From positions 620,001 through 684,000 of the forward strand of contig NC_089572.1 in assembly GCF_040115645.1 (NCBI RefSeq): 64,000 nucleotides of DNA, in the 5' to 3' direction. Source of the DNA: Euwallacea fornicatus. Taxonomy: Eukaryota > Arthropoda > Insecta > Coleoptera > Curculionidae. The notes under the pieces are model-generated. The model was not told the origin of the DNA. It was given only the letters and a program-made list of their open reading frames with translations, and did not search any database. Shown piece after piece: positions 44,696 to 55,168 of the stretch; within the stretch, counting starts at the first letter, position 1, and each line of letters begins with the position of its first letter. A program made the position numbers and the translations under genes.

Positions 44696-46108
44696 CACTG
44701 ACTTTCAAAAAAACCGCAACACCAAGAAGAACACATCGCACACGTCTGAAGTTCTGGCATTACGTTGGGTAATAGATGAAAACGATCAAAATATCAAAAG
44801 GAAATTATTGTGAATAAGTGAACAAATTTAATAATAATTTAATAACGGATGGTATCTCTTAAATTAATACATTCCTGTAAGCGACGTGGCATTCTTAGAA
44901 TTAAATTCCTGTGGTATTGTATCCCAGGCAATCTGCCCTGCTCACGGAGTTCATCTATGGTCTCTGGAGGGCGAGCTACACGTTGTAGTCTCCGACCCAT
45001 TATATCCCATACATGCTCTATTGGGGACAAATCTGGAGACCCAGCTGGCCAAGGCAAAGTATCCAAATTTTCAGCTTCCAAATATCTCAAAGTATCGTTG
45101 GCTACATGTGGTCGCGTATTATCCTGTTGAAATGTGCTTCCAGGATGGTCGTGCATGTGTGGTACAAGAACCGGTTCTAAGACACTATTAATGTACCTCT
45201 GAGCATTTAATCTATCATAAATGAAAACAAGAGGAGACCGACTACCATACTGAATGGCACCCCAATCCATGACACCTGGTGTTAAACCAGAATGACGCCT
45301 TTCCAAAAAGTCCAAATTTAATCGCTCTCCTCTGCGCCTTCTAACACGTAACCGTCCATCAGATCGCCATAAACAAAATCGGCTCTCATCACTGGACACG
45401 ATTCTTCTCCACTCATTCACCCATTGCACTCTCAGATGATACCACTCCAGTCGGGCCACCCTGTGGTTTCGTGATAATGGAAGCCGACGCATAGAACGAT
45501 ATAAATTTAGTCCAAAACTTCGAATTCTGCGATACATCGTACTAAGGGAGACCCTTCGATTTAGGGTGGCTACCCAGGTAGCACCAAGAGACGGAATTGT
45601 TTGAAACGGGGCGCCTGTCGCTGAACGACGAAGTCGCCGGTCTTCGCGTCGGTTCGTCATTCTTGGACGGCCACTACCACGATGACGATTTACTGACCCT
45701 TCGTTAGACCAATCTCTCCAAGGTCTTAGCACTGTTGATGCGTTTCGATCCAATCTACGTGCAATTTCGCGGCAAGGTAAACCTGCCTCATGCTTACCAA
45801 CAATTCTTCCCCTTTCAAAGGGAGTTAACTACCGATAAACTGCATTTTGGCGTACGCGAGGCATTTTGCACTACCACACATTCAATATGGTAGTAATAAT
45901 AATACCTTTATCGCTATCCGCCTGTAAAAAAATTGCAAAAAGAACGATCGTCACAGATAAAAAAGTAAAGAAAAACTTCATATCGCATTAAAATACGAAC
46001 TTGAAATTTTTATCATTTTTTTTCTCTTTACAAGTTTAAAATCATACCAAAATTTCGAATACATACAATGCGTTCTTCTTGGTGTTGCGGTTTTTTTTAA
46101 AGTCAGTG
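44696..46108 (-). mobile_element. Tc1-like transposon, copy 2 (inverted)
   Basis: Same family as copy 1 at 16320 and copy 3 at 53758, in the opposite orientation. 1.41 kb, TA-flanked, terminal repeats CACTGACTTTCAAAAAAACC / TTTTTTTTAAAGTCAGTG. Its untranslated parts match copy 3 better than copy 1. It inserted into a TA just behind a solo Tc1 terminus. Confidence 0.95.
44839..45864 (-). pseudogene. Tc1-like transposase (DD34E), copy 2, early stop
   Basis: The family start ATG lies at 45864. Codon 12 is TAG where copy 1 has CAG, and the internal Met (GMHEAG) is Lys. From 45753 down the frame is open for 304 codons: both helix-turn-helix motifs, SSDESRFCLW, FQQDNTRPHVA (Ala to Thr next to the second Asp) and GSPDLSPIEHVW. 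Unlike copies 1 and 3 it keeps the correct frame at the LEWYHLRVQWVNEW segment. A 1-bp deletion near 44940 shifts frame before the C-terminus (GRLPGIQYH instead of VQIAWDTIP), a defect shared with copy 3. Confidence 0.93.
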
Positions 46109-46480
46109 TATAAATATGTGTTTGTAAAATATCTCGAAATTTTCGAAAAGTACCTTAAGACAACTTTTTAGGAGTTATTTATTTTCATTCAATTTTCAGT
46201 TGCAACGATCCAGTTCCGAGATATTAACACAAACTTTCTTTTCATTTGTCGGTTTGATAATATCTGGATCGTTAACTTTGACTTCTAGGACTACGAAATC
46301 GTTCTGAAGACATCATGGAACTGGCCATCAGTTCCCTTTAAGTTTCCCTATCGAACTATTTTTCTATCTGCTACAGTTTTGAAGATACTTATACTTGATC
46401 TAGGCCATATTCTCCGTAGTAACACGTAAATATTTGAATTAAGACACTATTGCGTCATAGTGACTATTGTTAGGTGCATA
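46109..46480. other. No gene; arm-like AT-rich sequence
   Basis: Reads like the inner arm of a hairpin transposon (CAACGATCCAGTTCCGAGAT near 46205), but no mirrored partner was found nearby. Confidence 0.3.
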
Positions 46481-47941
46481 CACTACCGCTTAAACGTATT
46501 TGGGCATCCTTATGTTGTTGTATTGTTTAAATAAAAAAATAGTACAAATAATCCCTTCGCATAGATTTAATTAGTTCCCTCCAGCGCTGTATTTTTGCAC
46601 AAAAATATAGCAATTAATATTAAGGACGTTATCATAAAACATAAATTTAAATAAAACCGTTATGGGACATTAAAAAAAATTCATGTGTAACAACAATTTA
46701 AAATGATTCGGAGCGAAAATTTGAATTTGTTGTTGTTATTCCAAATAGTGATAGGAACGTTGCGTTGTTAACGATTCGGCATAATACATCTAGATTAAAA
46801 GTACTACGCTTACGTTTTTGCAATAATGAAGTCATGTGTGAAATAAAGTGCTAAAAAATGAAAAATAATATTTAAAAGAAGAGAAGTAAATATCGAAAGA
46901 CGTGCGCTTACAGTGGTTCACGACAAGAGTGGCAAAAGCAACAAATTGCCAGGGAATTACATTTCGTCCATTCCAACGTTGACTATTTTGTAAGAAAATA
47001 CCCAAAAACTATTAGTTTTCTATGGAAAGAATGGAGTGGGAGAACAAGAACGACGACACCTGCGGATGGCCGCGTAATGGTATTGATTAGTAAGAGAAAT
47101 AGATGTAAAACAGCTCCAGAAATTGCTGTAGAAAAAAATATTAGTCGGTCAAAACCGATAAGTGTTTCTACGGTAAAACATCGTCTACAGGAATATGACC
47201 TTTGTGCTACGGACAGTTGAGTCGAAATATGAATTGTTAAGTTCACGAAAATGTGCGTTTGTTCGTAAAACGGTGGGTGAACGCGCAAGAGAGGAGTGTT
47301 TCCTGCCTATTGTTAAACATGGAGGAGATTGAGTCACGGTGTGGTAGTCGTTTTGTTAGCACAACTCGGAGTGGCATCGTGACAACCGAAGAGACTTTCA
47401 GAAAAGAAGGATATCGAGATGCTTTAGAATCTCATGCAATACCTGCTGCACTAATGCTTTTGGGTCAGAAATTTGTGTTACAGCAAGACAATGGTCCCAA
47501 ACACACATCTAAATTATGTAAATGACATTTACACACGATTTAAAAGAGGAAGTTATGTCAAATTAATGGTTTGGCCTCCTCGGAGCCCGGATTTAAATCC
47601 AATTGAACTATTGCGGGACGAATTAAACAGAAAAGTCAATGACAATTGGCCTGCGCATCAGTCAACGACTTGTTCAACAATTTAGAAATAGTCCGGGATG
47701 AAGTAACACCTGAAATCTTGGAAAAACTCGTGACATGGATTATGCGCTGCAACAATCGCAAGGAAGACAAATAGGTGAAGCGTCCGGTTAAATATTTGCA
47801 GTATATTTCCATTTTCCTAACACGTTTTGAGTTAATTAAAGTTTGTACAAGATAAACGAATAAAAAATTATGTCTTTTTCTTGAGTTTTGATGCCAATTC
47901 TTATGTAAAAATAAGTGCTCAAGTACATTTGAGCGGTAATG
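46481..47941 (+). mobile_element. Tc1-like transposon, third family
   Basis: About 1.46 kb with TA flanks and terminal repeats CACTACCGCTTAAACGTATT / CATTACCGCTCAAATGTACT of about 28 bp. One decayed transposase occupies the centre. No other copy in this window. Confidence 0.85.
46890..47775 (+). pseudogene. Tc1-like transposase pseudogene
   Basis: Recognisable blocks on the plus strand, in changing frames: SGRTRTTTPADGRVMVLISK and RCKTAPEIAVEKNISRSKPI, SVSTVKHRLQEYDLC (DNA-binding half); RWVNAQERSVSCLLLNMEE; TTEETFRKEGYRDALESHAI; FVLQQDNGPKHTSKLC (second catalytic Asp); WPPRSPDLNPIELLRDELN (Glu); and a C-terminal NDLFNNLEIVRDEVTPEILE helix region. The first catalytic Asp motif (WSDESKF in the family) is not found and was probably lost. 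Several frameshifts and stops; inactive. Confidence 0.85.
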
Positions 47942-48224
47942 TACATATATCCGCAAAACAATATGTTTTGTTGAGTTGGAAGTTTCGTTTTCTTTGTTGT
48001 ACTTTTATCTACATTTTTACAAAGTAAACATGGGATTGAAATTTATTATTGATTTGAGAATTCTCGTATACCACATTTGAAGCAAGAAAATACGATAAAT
48101 AAACAGAGACTAGTTTAATTGATCTGTTATTGCAAGTAAATTCGAAGTTCTATTATGTTTGCGAAGGAGAATACTTACGTAAGCAGATATTCAAAACAAA
48201 TATTCACTTTTTTCAATGTACGTA

Positions 48225-49050
48225 CGAGGGAGAGTCAAATGAAAACATTAAAAACGACGCTAAACTTAATTTATTGAAACAACGTCAAAAACGAATGTGT
48301 CATTTTTCAATGTAGTCCCCATGACGTTCACCACATCCTCTGCATCGTTTCGGAACTGCTTGAGTGCTCAAAGAAAAAGTATTTCGGTAGTGCGCACAGT
48401 CACTCATGCACCACCTAAATCACTTAATCATTAGGTTGAAATTTCTTCCCACTTAAATCCTCTTTAAGGCTACCGAATATACGATAATCGCTGGGGGCGA
48501 GGTCCAGCGAATATGGAGGACGTGGCGGACATCAAAAGTTTAAATCTTGGATGATTGCCGCCTTGTGCGGTATGTGGCCGCACATTAACGTGCTGCAAAA
48601 GGACGCCATTAGTTAGAGATCCTAGATTTTTGGGTATGACAGCAGGCTTGAGACGATTCTACAAAAGTTCTGAGTATGACTACTGGCAACTGTATCTCCA
48701 TAAGGCATGTAGTCTCCTAAAATCATCCCTTTAGCGTCATAAAACCATTCCTGCCGAGACGTGGAAGCGGCAATTTTTCGGTTTTGGTGAAGAAGCGTGA
48801 GGTCATTTTTTGCTTACCTCTCTAGTGTCCGGTTGATGATAGCGCACCTTCAATAATAATTCTTGTCAGAAAGGCATCTTCTTCCGTTTCATACCGACGC
48901 AAAAATTTCTCACATGTATCAACACGTCGTTAATTCAATTCTGAGGTCAACTGCTTTGGCACCTAGTTTACTGACACTTTATGGCAATGGGGAATGTCAT
49001 GAATGTGGAATTCAGCAGTCGAATCAACCACCCTATACATGGTTTTGGAT
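48225..49050 (-). pseudogene. Mariner-like transposon relic
   Basis: The end CGAGGGAGAGTCAAATGAAA, next to a TA, is mariner-like. Minus-strand pieces in order: HKVSVN (end of the second helix-turn-helix), VPKQLTSELN, RRVDTCEKFLRRYETEEDAF, DAKGMILGDYMPYGD, SSHTQNF, NVRPHTA (second catalytic site; the Asp is lost to Val-Asn-Val-type changes), YSLDLAPSDYRIFGSLKEDL (third Asp). Stops and frameshifts throughout. The N-terminal domain fades near 49050. The DD34D layout and SPSD-type motif place it in mariner. Confidence 0.8.
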
Positions 49051-49560
49051 TGTATTGCATTGCATATTCTGATCAGGTCGAGACTCTATCGGAACGGTTG
49101 TAGATTGTAAATAGAGTTAGGTTTGAGTTATTGTTAAGGAGATGATGAACTCTTCTGGCAAGCCCATGGTAAACTTTGGTTGGTGCGTGAGAATTCCACC
49201 GAGTTACTTTGTCGGCATGGAAGCTCCCCGCAGAAGACTTTGGCGGCATCGATATTACTTATGATGAGCTTTGTCGGATTTAATATTGCAGGCGTAATTA
49301 CTGCCGACGAAGGACCTCTTATCAGCTTCGGCACCACGATCCAATGCGACGGATAGTGCACGTGATGTCGATGGCACCTCGACTAGGGTACGCCCATGGT
49401 GCGCCGCCAGAGGGTTTAGTATTTAAGATTTTCCCGAAGACCGGGAATTCCTATTCTTAACTCCGATTCCTATTGATATTCGATTCGATTCTGTTCTATT
49501 CACGGGGCATCTTCAATACTTAATTTCAAAGCGAAGACCAAATTAACGTGTACCCTCATA
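49051..49560. other. Unidentified, G+C-richer insertion-like stretch
   Basis: Richer in G+C than the flanks. Contains AGTATTTAAGATTTTCCCGA near 49420, which resembles a stretch near 25704. It may be an LTR remnant with a TATA-like element, but no terminal repeats or primer site could be verified. Confidence 0.3.
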
Positions 49561-49800
49561 AAGCCATTTTTAAAATATACCCGAGACTAACGAAATAAAA
49601 ACCAATATGAATGACGTGGTGAACGAAACGACGGCTCATGTTGAAAATTAAAGCGATTTCGTTAAAAATGGTACGACGATTTTCCTTCACTAACACTTCA
49701 AGTGCCGAAATTGACTCAGGCATGGCAACATCATTTGCCTGACCAGGGCTCCATTCATATACTTGCTGGAGCGACAGATATGGATTTCCGTACTGTAATT
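49561..49800 (-). pseudogene. Mariner N-terminal fragment
   Basis: Minus-strand pieces YLSLQQVYEWSPGQ, SALEVLVKENRRTIFNEIAL and NMSRRFVHHVIH correspond to the two helix-turn-helix motifs of mariner transposases (the second usually reads NRRVTxxDIAxxLxISxGSAHxIIHD). It overlaps in content with the end of the relic at 48225-49050, so the two are separate copies and not halves of one. Confidence 0.6.
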
Positions 49801-50266
49801 TGATTATACGGTGAATATCAACAAGGACGTTTGACGAAGTAAAGGGGTTTCACCCTTTTACCCTTTTACTTCGCACAAAATGATCAACAGAACGCTGTTC
49901 ACCCCTAGGGCAATTCTCTAGTGAAGTCGCCATTTTGGAAGTTTCACTTTGTGAACGACTTCATTTGTTCGTACGTCACGATTCTTGCTACGCCTTTTAC
50001 CTTTCAAAAGTGATATTTCTATCAATTTATAACATGTCTGCGTGTAATTCATTTTTTGGCGCTTTTACGGTTTTTATTTAACTCTGCTTCGTGTTTCGTA
50101 AAGGGGAGAGGTATGGGCTGAAATTGACTGACATCCATCACACTTTAATACAGTCAATCAATATCGGTTTCCATCGAGGGGGGAACACCCATATCAAAGC
50201 AATTCTTGACGTCTTTGAGTGGTCAAATGTAAAGGAGTAGGGGGTGATCGAGACTTGTGAATTATA
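49801..50266. other. No gene; one hairpin
   Basis: CGAAGTAAAGGG (49835-49846) and CCTTTTACTTCG (49862-49873) form a 12-bp stem with one mismatch and a 15-base loop. No other feature is recognised. Confidence 0.35.
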
Positions 50267-51440
50267 CGGGGTCTTCCAGAATTATGGGATCAAACATCTA
50301 GGGACTGTTCAGTGTAATAACTGAAGACATCTGAGTATAAGAACCTGCGTCCGCAAATGTCTCCGTAAGGCTCTAGGGCCATATGATGCTTTAAGACAAT
50401 TAGGTGTCAAAGCATGTTTTATTTTAATTTGTTTTTACAAAATAACACAACAGAAGTTGTTGAAAGTGTCGTGACTTGAGCTTGAATGCGCTAACCTGAT
50501 AAGTGCATTTAGCTAAATGCTTCTCTCAAGCATGATTGACGACACATCCATTAGTTGATTTTGCATTTTTTAAGAGGTTCACAAAGCAATCGGTCTTTAT
50601 GGAGAACTACACCAATCAAGAGCTGGCAGATATGCATCTGGCATATAGAACAACAAATTACAACGCGATAGCTGCCGCTCGGCTTCATCAAGAACACTGT
50701 CTTGCGAGACACCATCTTGGGTACAGAAAGTTTATTGCGATTAATCGGCGACTTTCCGAGAATGGTACTTTGAGGCCTAGTTTACAAGATAACACTCCAT
50801 TTTGACAGTGGTTCTTTACCGAGTTGCAGATGAACCTTCCACTAAGACTTGTCAAGTTGTTTAGGACATGGGTGCAACTGACATTGCCGTTTGGCAGGTA
50901 CTACTTCGGCAATCACTTTATTCATGTCATTTACAAGAAGTTCAAGGTTTCACTCCAGCCGATTATCAGTCGAGAGTTTAGTTTTGTCAGTTGCTGTTTC
51001 ATCAGATTGTCGAGCAACTAATTTTTTTTTCGTTTTTCTTTACCGACGGATGAAGCCAATTTCACAGTTCGACAGTAGAAAGAGTCAGGTTTGGACTGAA
51101 GAAACTCCACACGCAATATTGCCAGAAGCCATCAGCAACGTTGGTTCGTTAACGCGGGGGTCGGAATTGTTGGTGACCATCTTGTTGGGCCCCCCCAATC
51201 GCTTAATGGGATCTATCTACAGAAGTTTCCTAAAATACGTCCTACCCGAATTTCTTGAAAACCTCCCATTGAACGTTCCAGAGCAAATGTGGTGGAAACA
51301 TGAATTATGGTTCGTCATTTTGCATAACTTAAAAAAAAACATTACTGCATCTTATTTAAAATTAAATATGTGAGAATTAAAGTTTCAGCATGACTGCTTA
51401 GAGAGAATTTTGTCAAAGAATGATGATGTCCGTTAGGGAA
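50267..51440 (+). mobile_element. Decayed transposon with near-full transposase
   Basis: The left end resembles the hairpin-element tips (TATACGGGGTCTTCC) and is duplicated at 44523-44632. About 330 bp of leader precede the transposase start at 50599. The right end is not distinct; element S begins at 51452. The lack of long inverted arms suggests this is closer to the ancestral, non-hairpin form of the family. Confidence 0.65.
50599..51340 (+). pseudogene. Transposase pseudogene (TNQELADMHLAYG family)
   Basis: Start codon at 50599 gives MENYTNQELADMHLAYR, then a helix-turn-helix with RKFIAINRRLSENGTLRPSL. After a stop come, in broken frames, QGFTPADYQ, FFTDEANFTVRQ (first catalytic Asp), VGPPNRLMGSIYRSFLKYVL, PEFLENLPLNVPEQMWW and HELWFVI, where the second catalytic Asp should stand. 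The C-terminal third with RWIGRG and SPDLTPxD is not found. At least two stops and several frameshifts. The most complete N-terminal half of this family in the window. Confidence 0.8.
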
Positions 51441-51451
51441 GTGCGGTTATA

Positions 51452-52090
51452 CAGGGTGTTAGGGAAATAACTTTTACAAATTTAACTTATGACTAAGAAC
51501 ACGATTTTTAACAAAAAAAAATTCCTTACAACAGAGGTCGAAAACGTAATAGTTTAAAAAAAAAATGTTAAAATTGGTAGACGAAATGCCACGATAAGCT
51601 TAAGATTTTAATAAAATGTTGAAAAACCTACTTGTCAGATACTGATTGTTTGACGTATAACAAAAAAAGTTAAAATTATTCAATAATAACATTGCCAAAA
51701 GCAATTTAACACTTAATTAATAAGTAATAATACAAGTTAACCGGTACAAGTAAATAGAAGCGGCAACGTCGCACCGAACCCTGAAAACCTGACCCCTTAA
51801 AGGGTCGCCCAAGTTAACTTTGCGGGTGAAGCGATAAAGCATTTGAAGGCAGTTAACAGGTATCGGACCCAAAAACTCTTGCAAAAATGCGTACCTAGTT
51901 TATGCAGCAACTTAGGGAGCTATAAAAATGAAATAAACACGATGCCATGTTGCCAATTCTCAATAGATGTTTTTTTTGCTTTCCAGCGAAATGGCTGCAT
52001 TTACGACTTCTGTTGCAAGGAACTTTTATGTTCAATATCATATTTTTAGTCACTGGTTAAATTTACGAAAAGTATTGCCCTAACACCTCG
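51452..52090. mobile_element. Hairpin element S
   Basis: The left tip CAGGGTGTTAGGGAAATAAC and the right tip GCCCTAACACCTCG, inverted, share arms of about 150-200 bp with moderate divergence (AATTCCTTACAACAGAGGTCG versus AAGTTCCTTGCAACAGAAGTCG). No transposase lies in the spacer, which has a G+C-richer block near 51750-51840. A solo arm of the same family is at 23062. Confidence 0.7.
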
Positions 52091-52229
52091 TATATCATCT
52101 CTCATCCCTGGGTCCTTATGAGCTATGGCGATCCATGGTGCCAGGCGTCCACGTGTGGTATACTATAAGGCACAAGATAAAATAAGAGAAAGTATAGATG
52201 ATCACATGAAGATGTGTATGTCCCTGCGT

Positions 52230-52450
52230 TGATGCAGATGGCTTGTTTTTATGTGGCAACATAACTCACGTGAGCGCACCTGCACACTTTCTTGTTCTAT
52301 TACGTCAGCATTTGGAGGTACAGCATTGAATCGGCAGAGGTGGCCCAGGGCCGTGTCCCTCTCGGTCACCCGATCTAACACTTTTAGGTTCCTTTTTGTG
52401 GGGACATCAAAAGTCTTTGGTTTATGGAACGTCAGTGAAAGCAACAAATA
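52230..52450 (+). pseudogene. Transposase C-terminal relic
   Basis: Plus-strand frame: HVSAPAHFLVLLRQHLEVQH (from HDGAPAHF, catalytic Asp mutated), a stop where WIGRGG has Trp, IGRGGPGPCPSRSPDLTLLG (third catalytic Asp replaced by Gly) and SFLWGHQKSLVYGTSVKATN. Both remaining catalytic positions are therefore lost. It abuts the antisense Tc1 relic at about 52451. Confidence 0.7.
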
Positions 52451-53630
52451 AATGTTCTAATATTTTGTCGGGCATTCTCGATACTATAACAGCGTCTAAC
52501 CGATTAGGCATAGAATGAAATAAATTTTTAGTAATTTCTGGGGAGATGCTCAACCATGCGTCTATTAATTCCCTTTTCAATTCGGTACGGTTGCGTTTGT
52601 TTTTTTTTGCAAATTTTTCTGTTCAATTCATCCCACAAATAATAACGTTCACGTCAGGTGACCGCGGGGGTATGCCCAACACATGTGGAATATCGTCAGG
52701 AAGCCATTCCCTTACTAAACACGACTCATGCTTAGGATCGTCATCTTGCGAAAATGAAAATGATCTTTGACGTAAATTATTCTTCAAAATGTCTAAATGA
52801 GAGTATTGATTCATAATACCATCCATGAGATTTCCAACACCCATGGAGTCCCAGGAACAGGAATGTTTGCCGCCATACCATTAAATTACCTGCTCTATTT
52901 TGACTGTAAGCTGAAGATTTTCCTCATTCAGAGCTGCACCTTTCTTTTTCCTAACTACTTTTCGTCCATCTGATCTCTAAACGCTAAATTTTCTTTCGTT
53001 AGAAAGTATAATAGTTTTCCAGAATTCATTTGACTTGTGTTTATGTGCATTTGCGATATCTAATTGCTTTTTCCTTTTCACATTATTATTGTTGATATAC
53101 GACGTGCGCTGCAAGTTTTCAACTCTTTCTTTTTCAATTTGTTTGTCACTGTCCTTGGTGTTGCAGACTTCCCTGTTCCAAATTCTAAATCTCTGGCGAT
53201 AATTGTCGAACTTTCAAATGGGTTCTTCTTAATGGTTCTGACAATAAAGTACTCATCTCCGTCGTCAAGTTTTGAAGATCTGACGGGTCATTTTTTTTTT
53301 TAATTATTTTGGACTGTGTTTGAAAGTTTAAATTTGTTCACAGTATATGCCACTGTCGAATGGTGTCTACCGACCAGTTTCCCCGTTTTTCTTGCAAACC
53401 TATCGTCTTTATAAAATTTGATAACTAAATTTTTCTCTTCATTTGTTTAATCTCTAGTTTCTAGAGTCACTATATAAAATTTCAAGTTTTTATTAACCCA
53501 ATGAAGTAGCAATCGATTCTAAATGATAGCGGTAGATAACTCGCTACAAGTTTTGTGTTTTTCCAGAAGTAGCAAATGATTGAAAAGCAGCGTTCGCGTG
53601 TGTCTGAATACTTTTTCCTATTTCTTTTCA
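52451..53630 (-). pseudogene. Tc1-like transposon relic
   Basis: Minus strand, from about 53450: a KDDRFARKTGKLVGRHHSTV stretch (helix-turn-helix), NPFESSTIIARDLEFGTGKS, SATPRTVTNKLKKKELKTCS, then WKTIILSNERKFSV (first acid: SNE for SDE), GGKHSCSWDSMGVG, MDGIMNQYSHLDILKNNL, FSQDDDPKHES (second Asp), PPRSPDVN and a C-terminus MPNRLDAVIVSRM. The GTGTCTGAATACTTTTTCC stretch at the right resembles a Tc1-type end. The first catalytic Asp has become Asn, and there are stops and frameshifts. Confidence 0.8.
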
Positions 53631-53757
53631 CGCTAATTTTAATATAACTTATTTTTATTGGCTTTTACATGTTTTTATCGTTAATAAATCATCATTATAT
53701 GAAAAAACCTGGCTATGAAGTTTATTTTTACATCTACATTGTTTAGTGCAGTTAATA

Positions 53758-55168
53758 CACTGACTTTAAAAAAAACCGCAACACCAAGAAGAACGCATTG
53801 TATGTATTCGAAATTTTGGTATGATTTTAAACTTGTAAAGAGAAAAAAATGATAAAAATTTCAAGTTCGTATTTTAATGCGATATGAAGTTTTTCTTTAC
53901 TTTTTTATCTGTGACGATCGTTCTTTTTGCAATTTTTTTACAGGCGGATAGCGATAAAGGTATTATTATTACTACCATATTGAATGTGTGGTAGTGCAAA
54001 ATGCCTCGTGTACGCTAAAATGCAGTTTATCGGCAGCTAACTCCCTTTGAAAGGGGAAGAATTGTTGGTATGCATGAGGCAGGTTTACCTTGCCGCGAAA
54101 TTGCACGTAGATTGGATCGAAACGCATCAACAGTACTAAGACCTTGGAGAGATTGGTCTAACGAAGGGTCAGTAAATCGTCATCGTGGTAGTGGCCGTCC
54201 AAGAATGACGAACCGACGCGAAGACCGGCGACTTCGTCGTTCAGCGACAGGCGCCCCGTTTCAAACAATTCCGTCTCTTGGTGCTACCTGGGTAGCCACC
54301 CTAAATCGAAGGGTCTCCCTTAGTACGATGTATCGCAGAATTCGAAGTTTTGGACTAAATTCATATCGTCCTATGGGTCGGCTTCCATTATCACGAAACC
54401 ACAGGGTGGCCCGACTGGAGTGGTGTCGTCTGGAGTGCAATGGGTGGATGAGTGGAGAAGAATCGTGTCCAGTGATGAGAGCCGATTTTGTTTGTGGCGA
54501 TTTGATGGACGGTTACGTGTTAGAAGGCGCAGAGGAGAGCGATTAAATTTGGACTTTTTGGAAAGGCGTCATTCTGGTTTAACACCAGGTGTCATGGTTT
54601 GGGGTGCCATCCAGTATGGTAGTCGGTCTCCTCTTGTTTTCATTTACGATAGATTAAATGCTAAGAGGTACATTAATAGTGTCTTAGAACCGGTTCTTGT
54701 ACCACACATGCACGACCATCCTGGAAGCACATTTCAACAAGATAATGCGTGACCACATGTAGCCAACGATACTTTGAGGTATTTGGAAGCTGAAAATTTG
54801 GATACTTTGCCTTGGCCAGCTCGGTCTTCAGATTTGTCCCCAATAGAGCATGTATGGGATATAATGGGTCGGAGACTACAACGTGTAGCTCGCCCTCCAG
54901 AGACCATAGATGAACTCCGCGAGCAGGGCAGATTGCCTGGGATACAATACCACAGGAGTTTAATTCTAAGAATGCCACGTCGCTTACAGGAATGTATTAA
55001 TTTAAGAGATACTACCCGTTATTAAATTATTATTAAATTTGTTCACTTATTCACAATAATTTTCTTTTGATATTTTGATCGTTTTCATCTATTACCCAAC
55101 GTAATGCCAGAACTTCAGACGTGTGCGATGTGTTCTTCTTGGTGTTGCGGTTTTTTTGAAAGTCAGTG
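53758..55168 (+). mobile_element. Tc1-like transposon, copy 3
   Basis: 1.41 kb, TA-flanked, with the same ends as copies 1 and 2. The outer parts (leader, first ~160 coding bases, C-terminus, trailer) agree with copy 2, including the TTATTATTACTACC leader and the CCCAACGTAATG trailer. The middle agrees with copy 1. Confidence 0.95.
54001..55025 (+). pseudogene. Tc1-like transposase (DD34E), copy 3, mosaic and broken
   Basis: Start ATG at 54001. Codon 6 is TAA (CAA in copy 1). Open from 54070 through both helix-turn-helix motifs. A 1-bp deletion near 54435, identical to that in copy 1, shifts frame before QWVDEW and SSDESRFCLW. TGA replaces CGA directly after FQQDNA (54749). A 1-bp deletion near 54927, identical to that in copy 2, changes VQIAWDTIP to GRLPGIQYH. 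It ends at TAA 55023-55025. All three catalytic acids are still encoded, but across broken frames. Confidence 0.93.
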
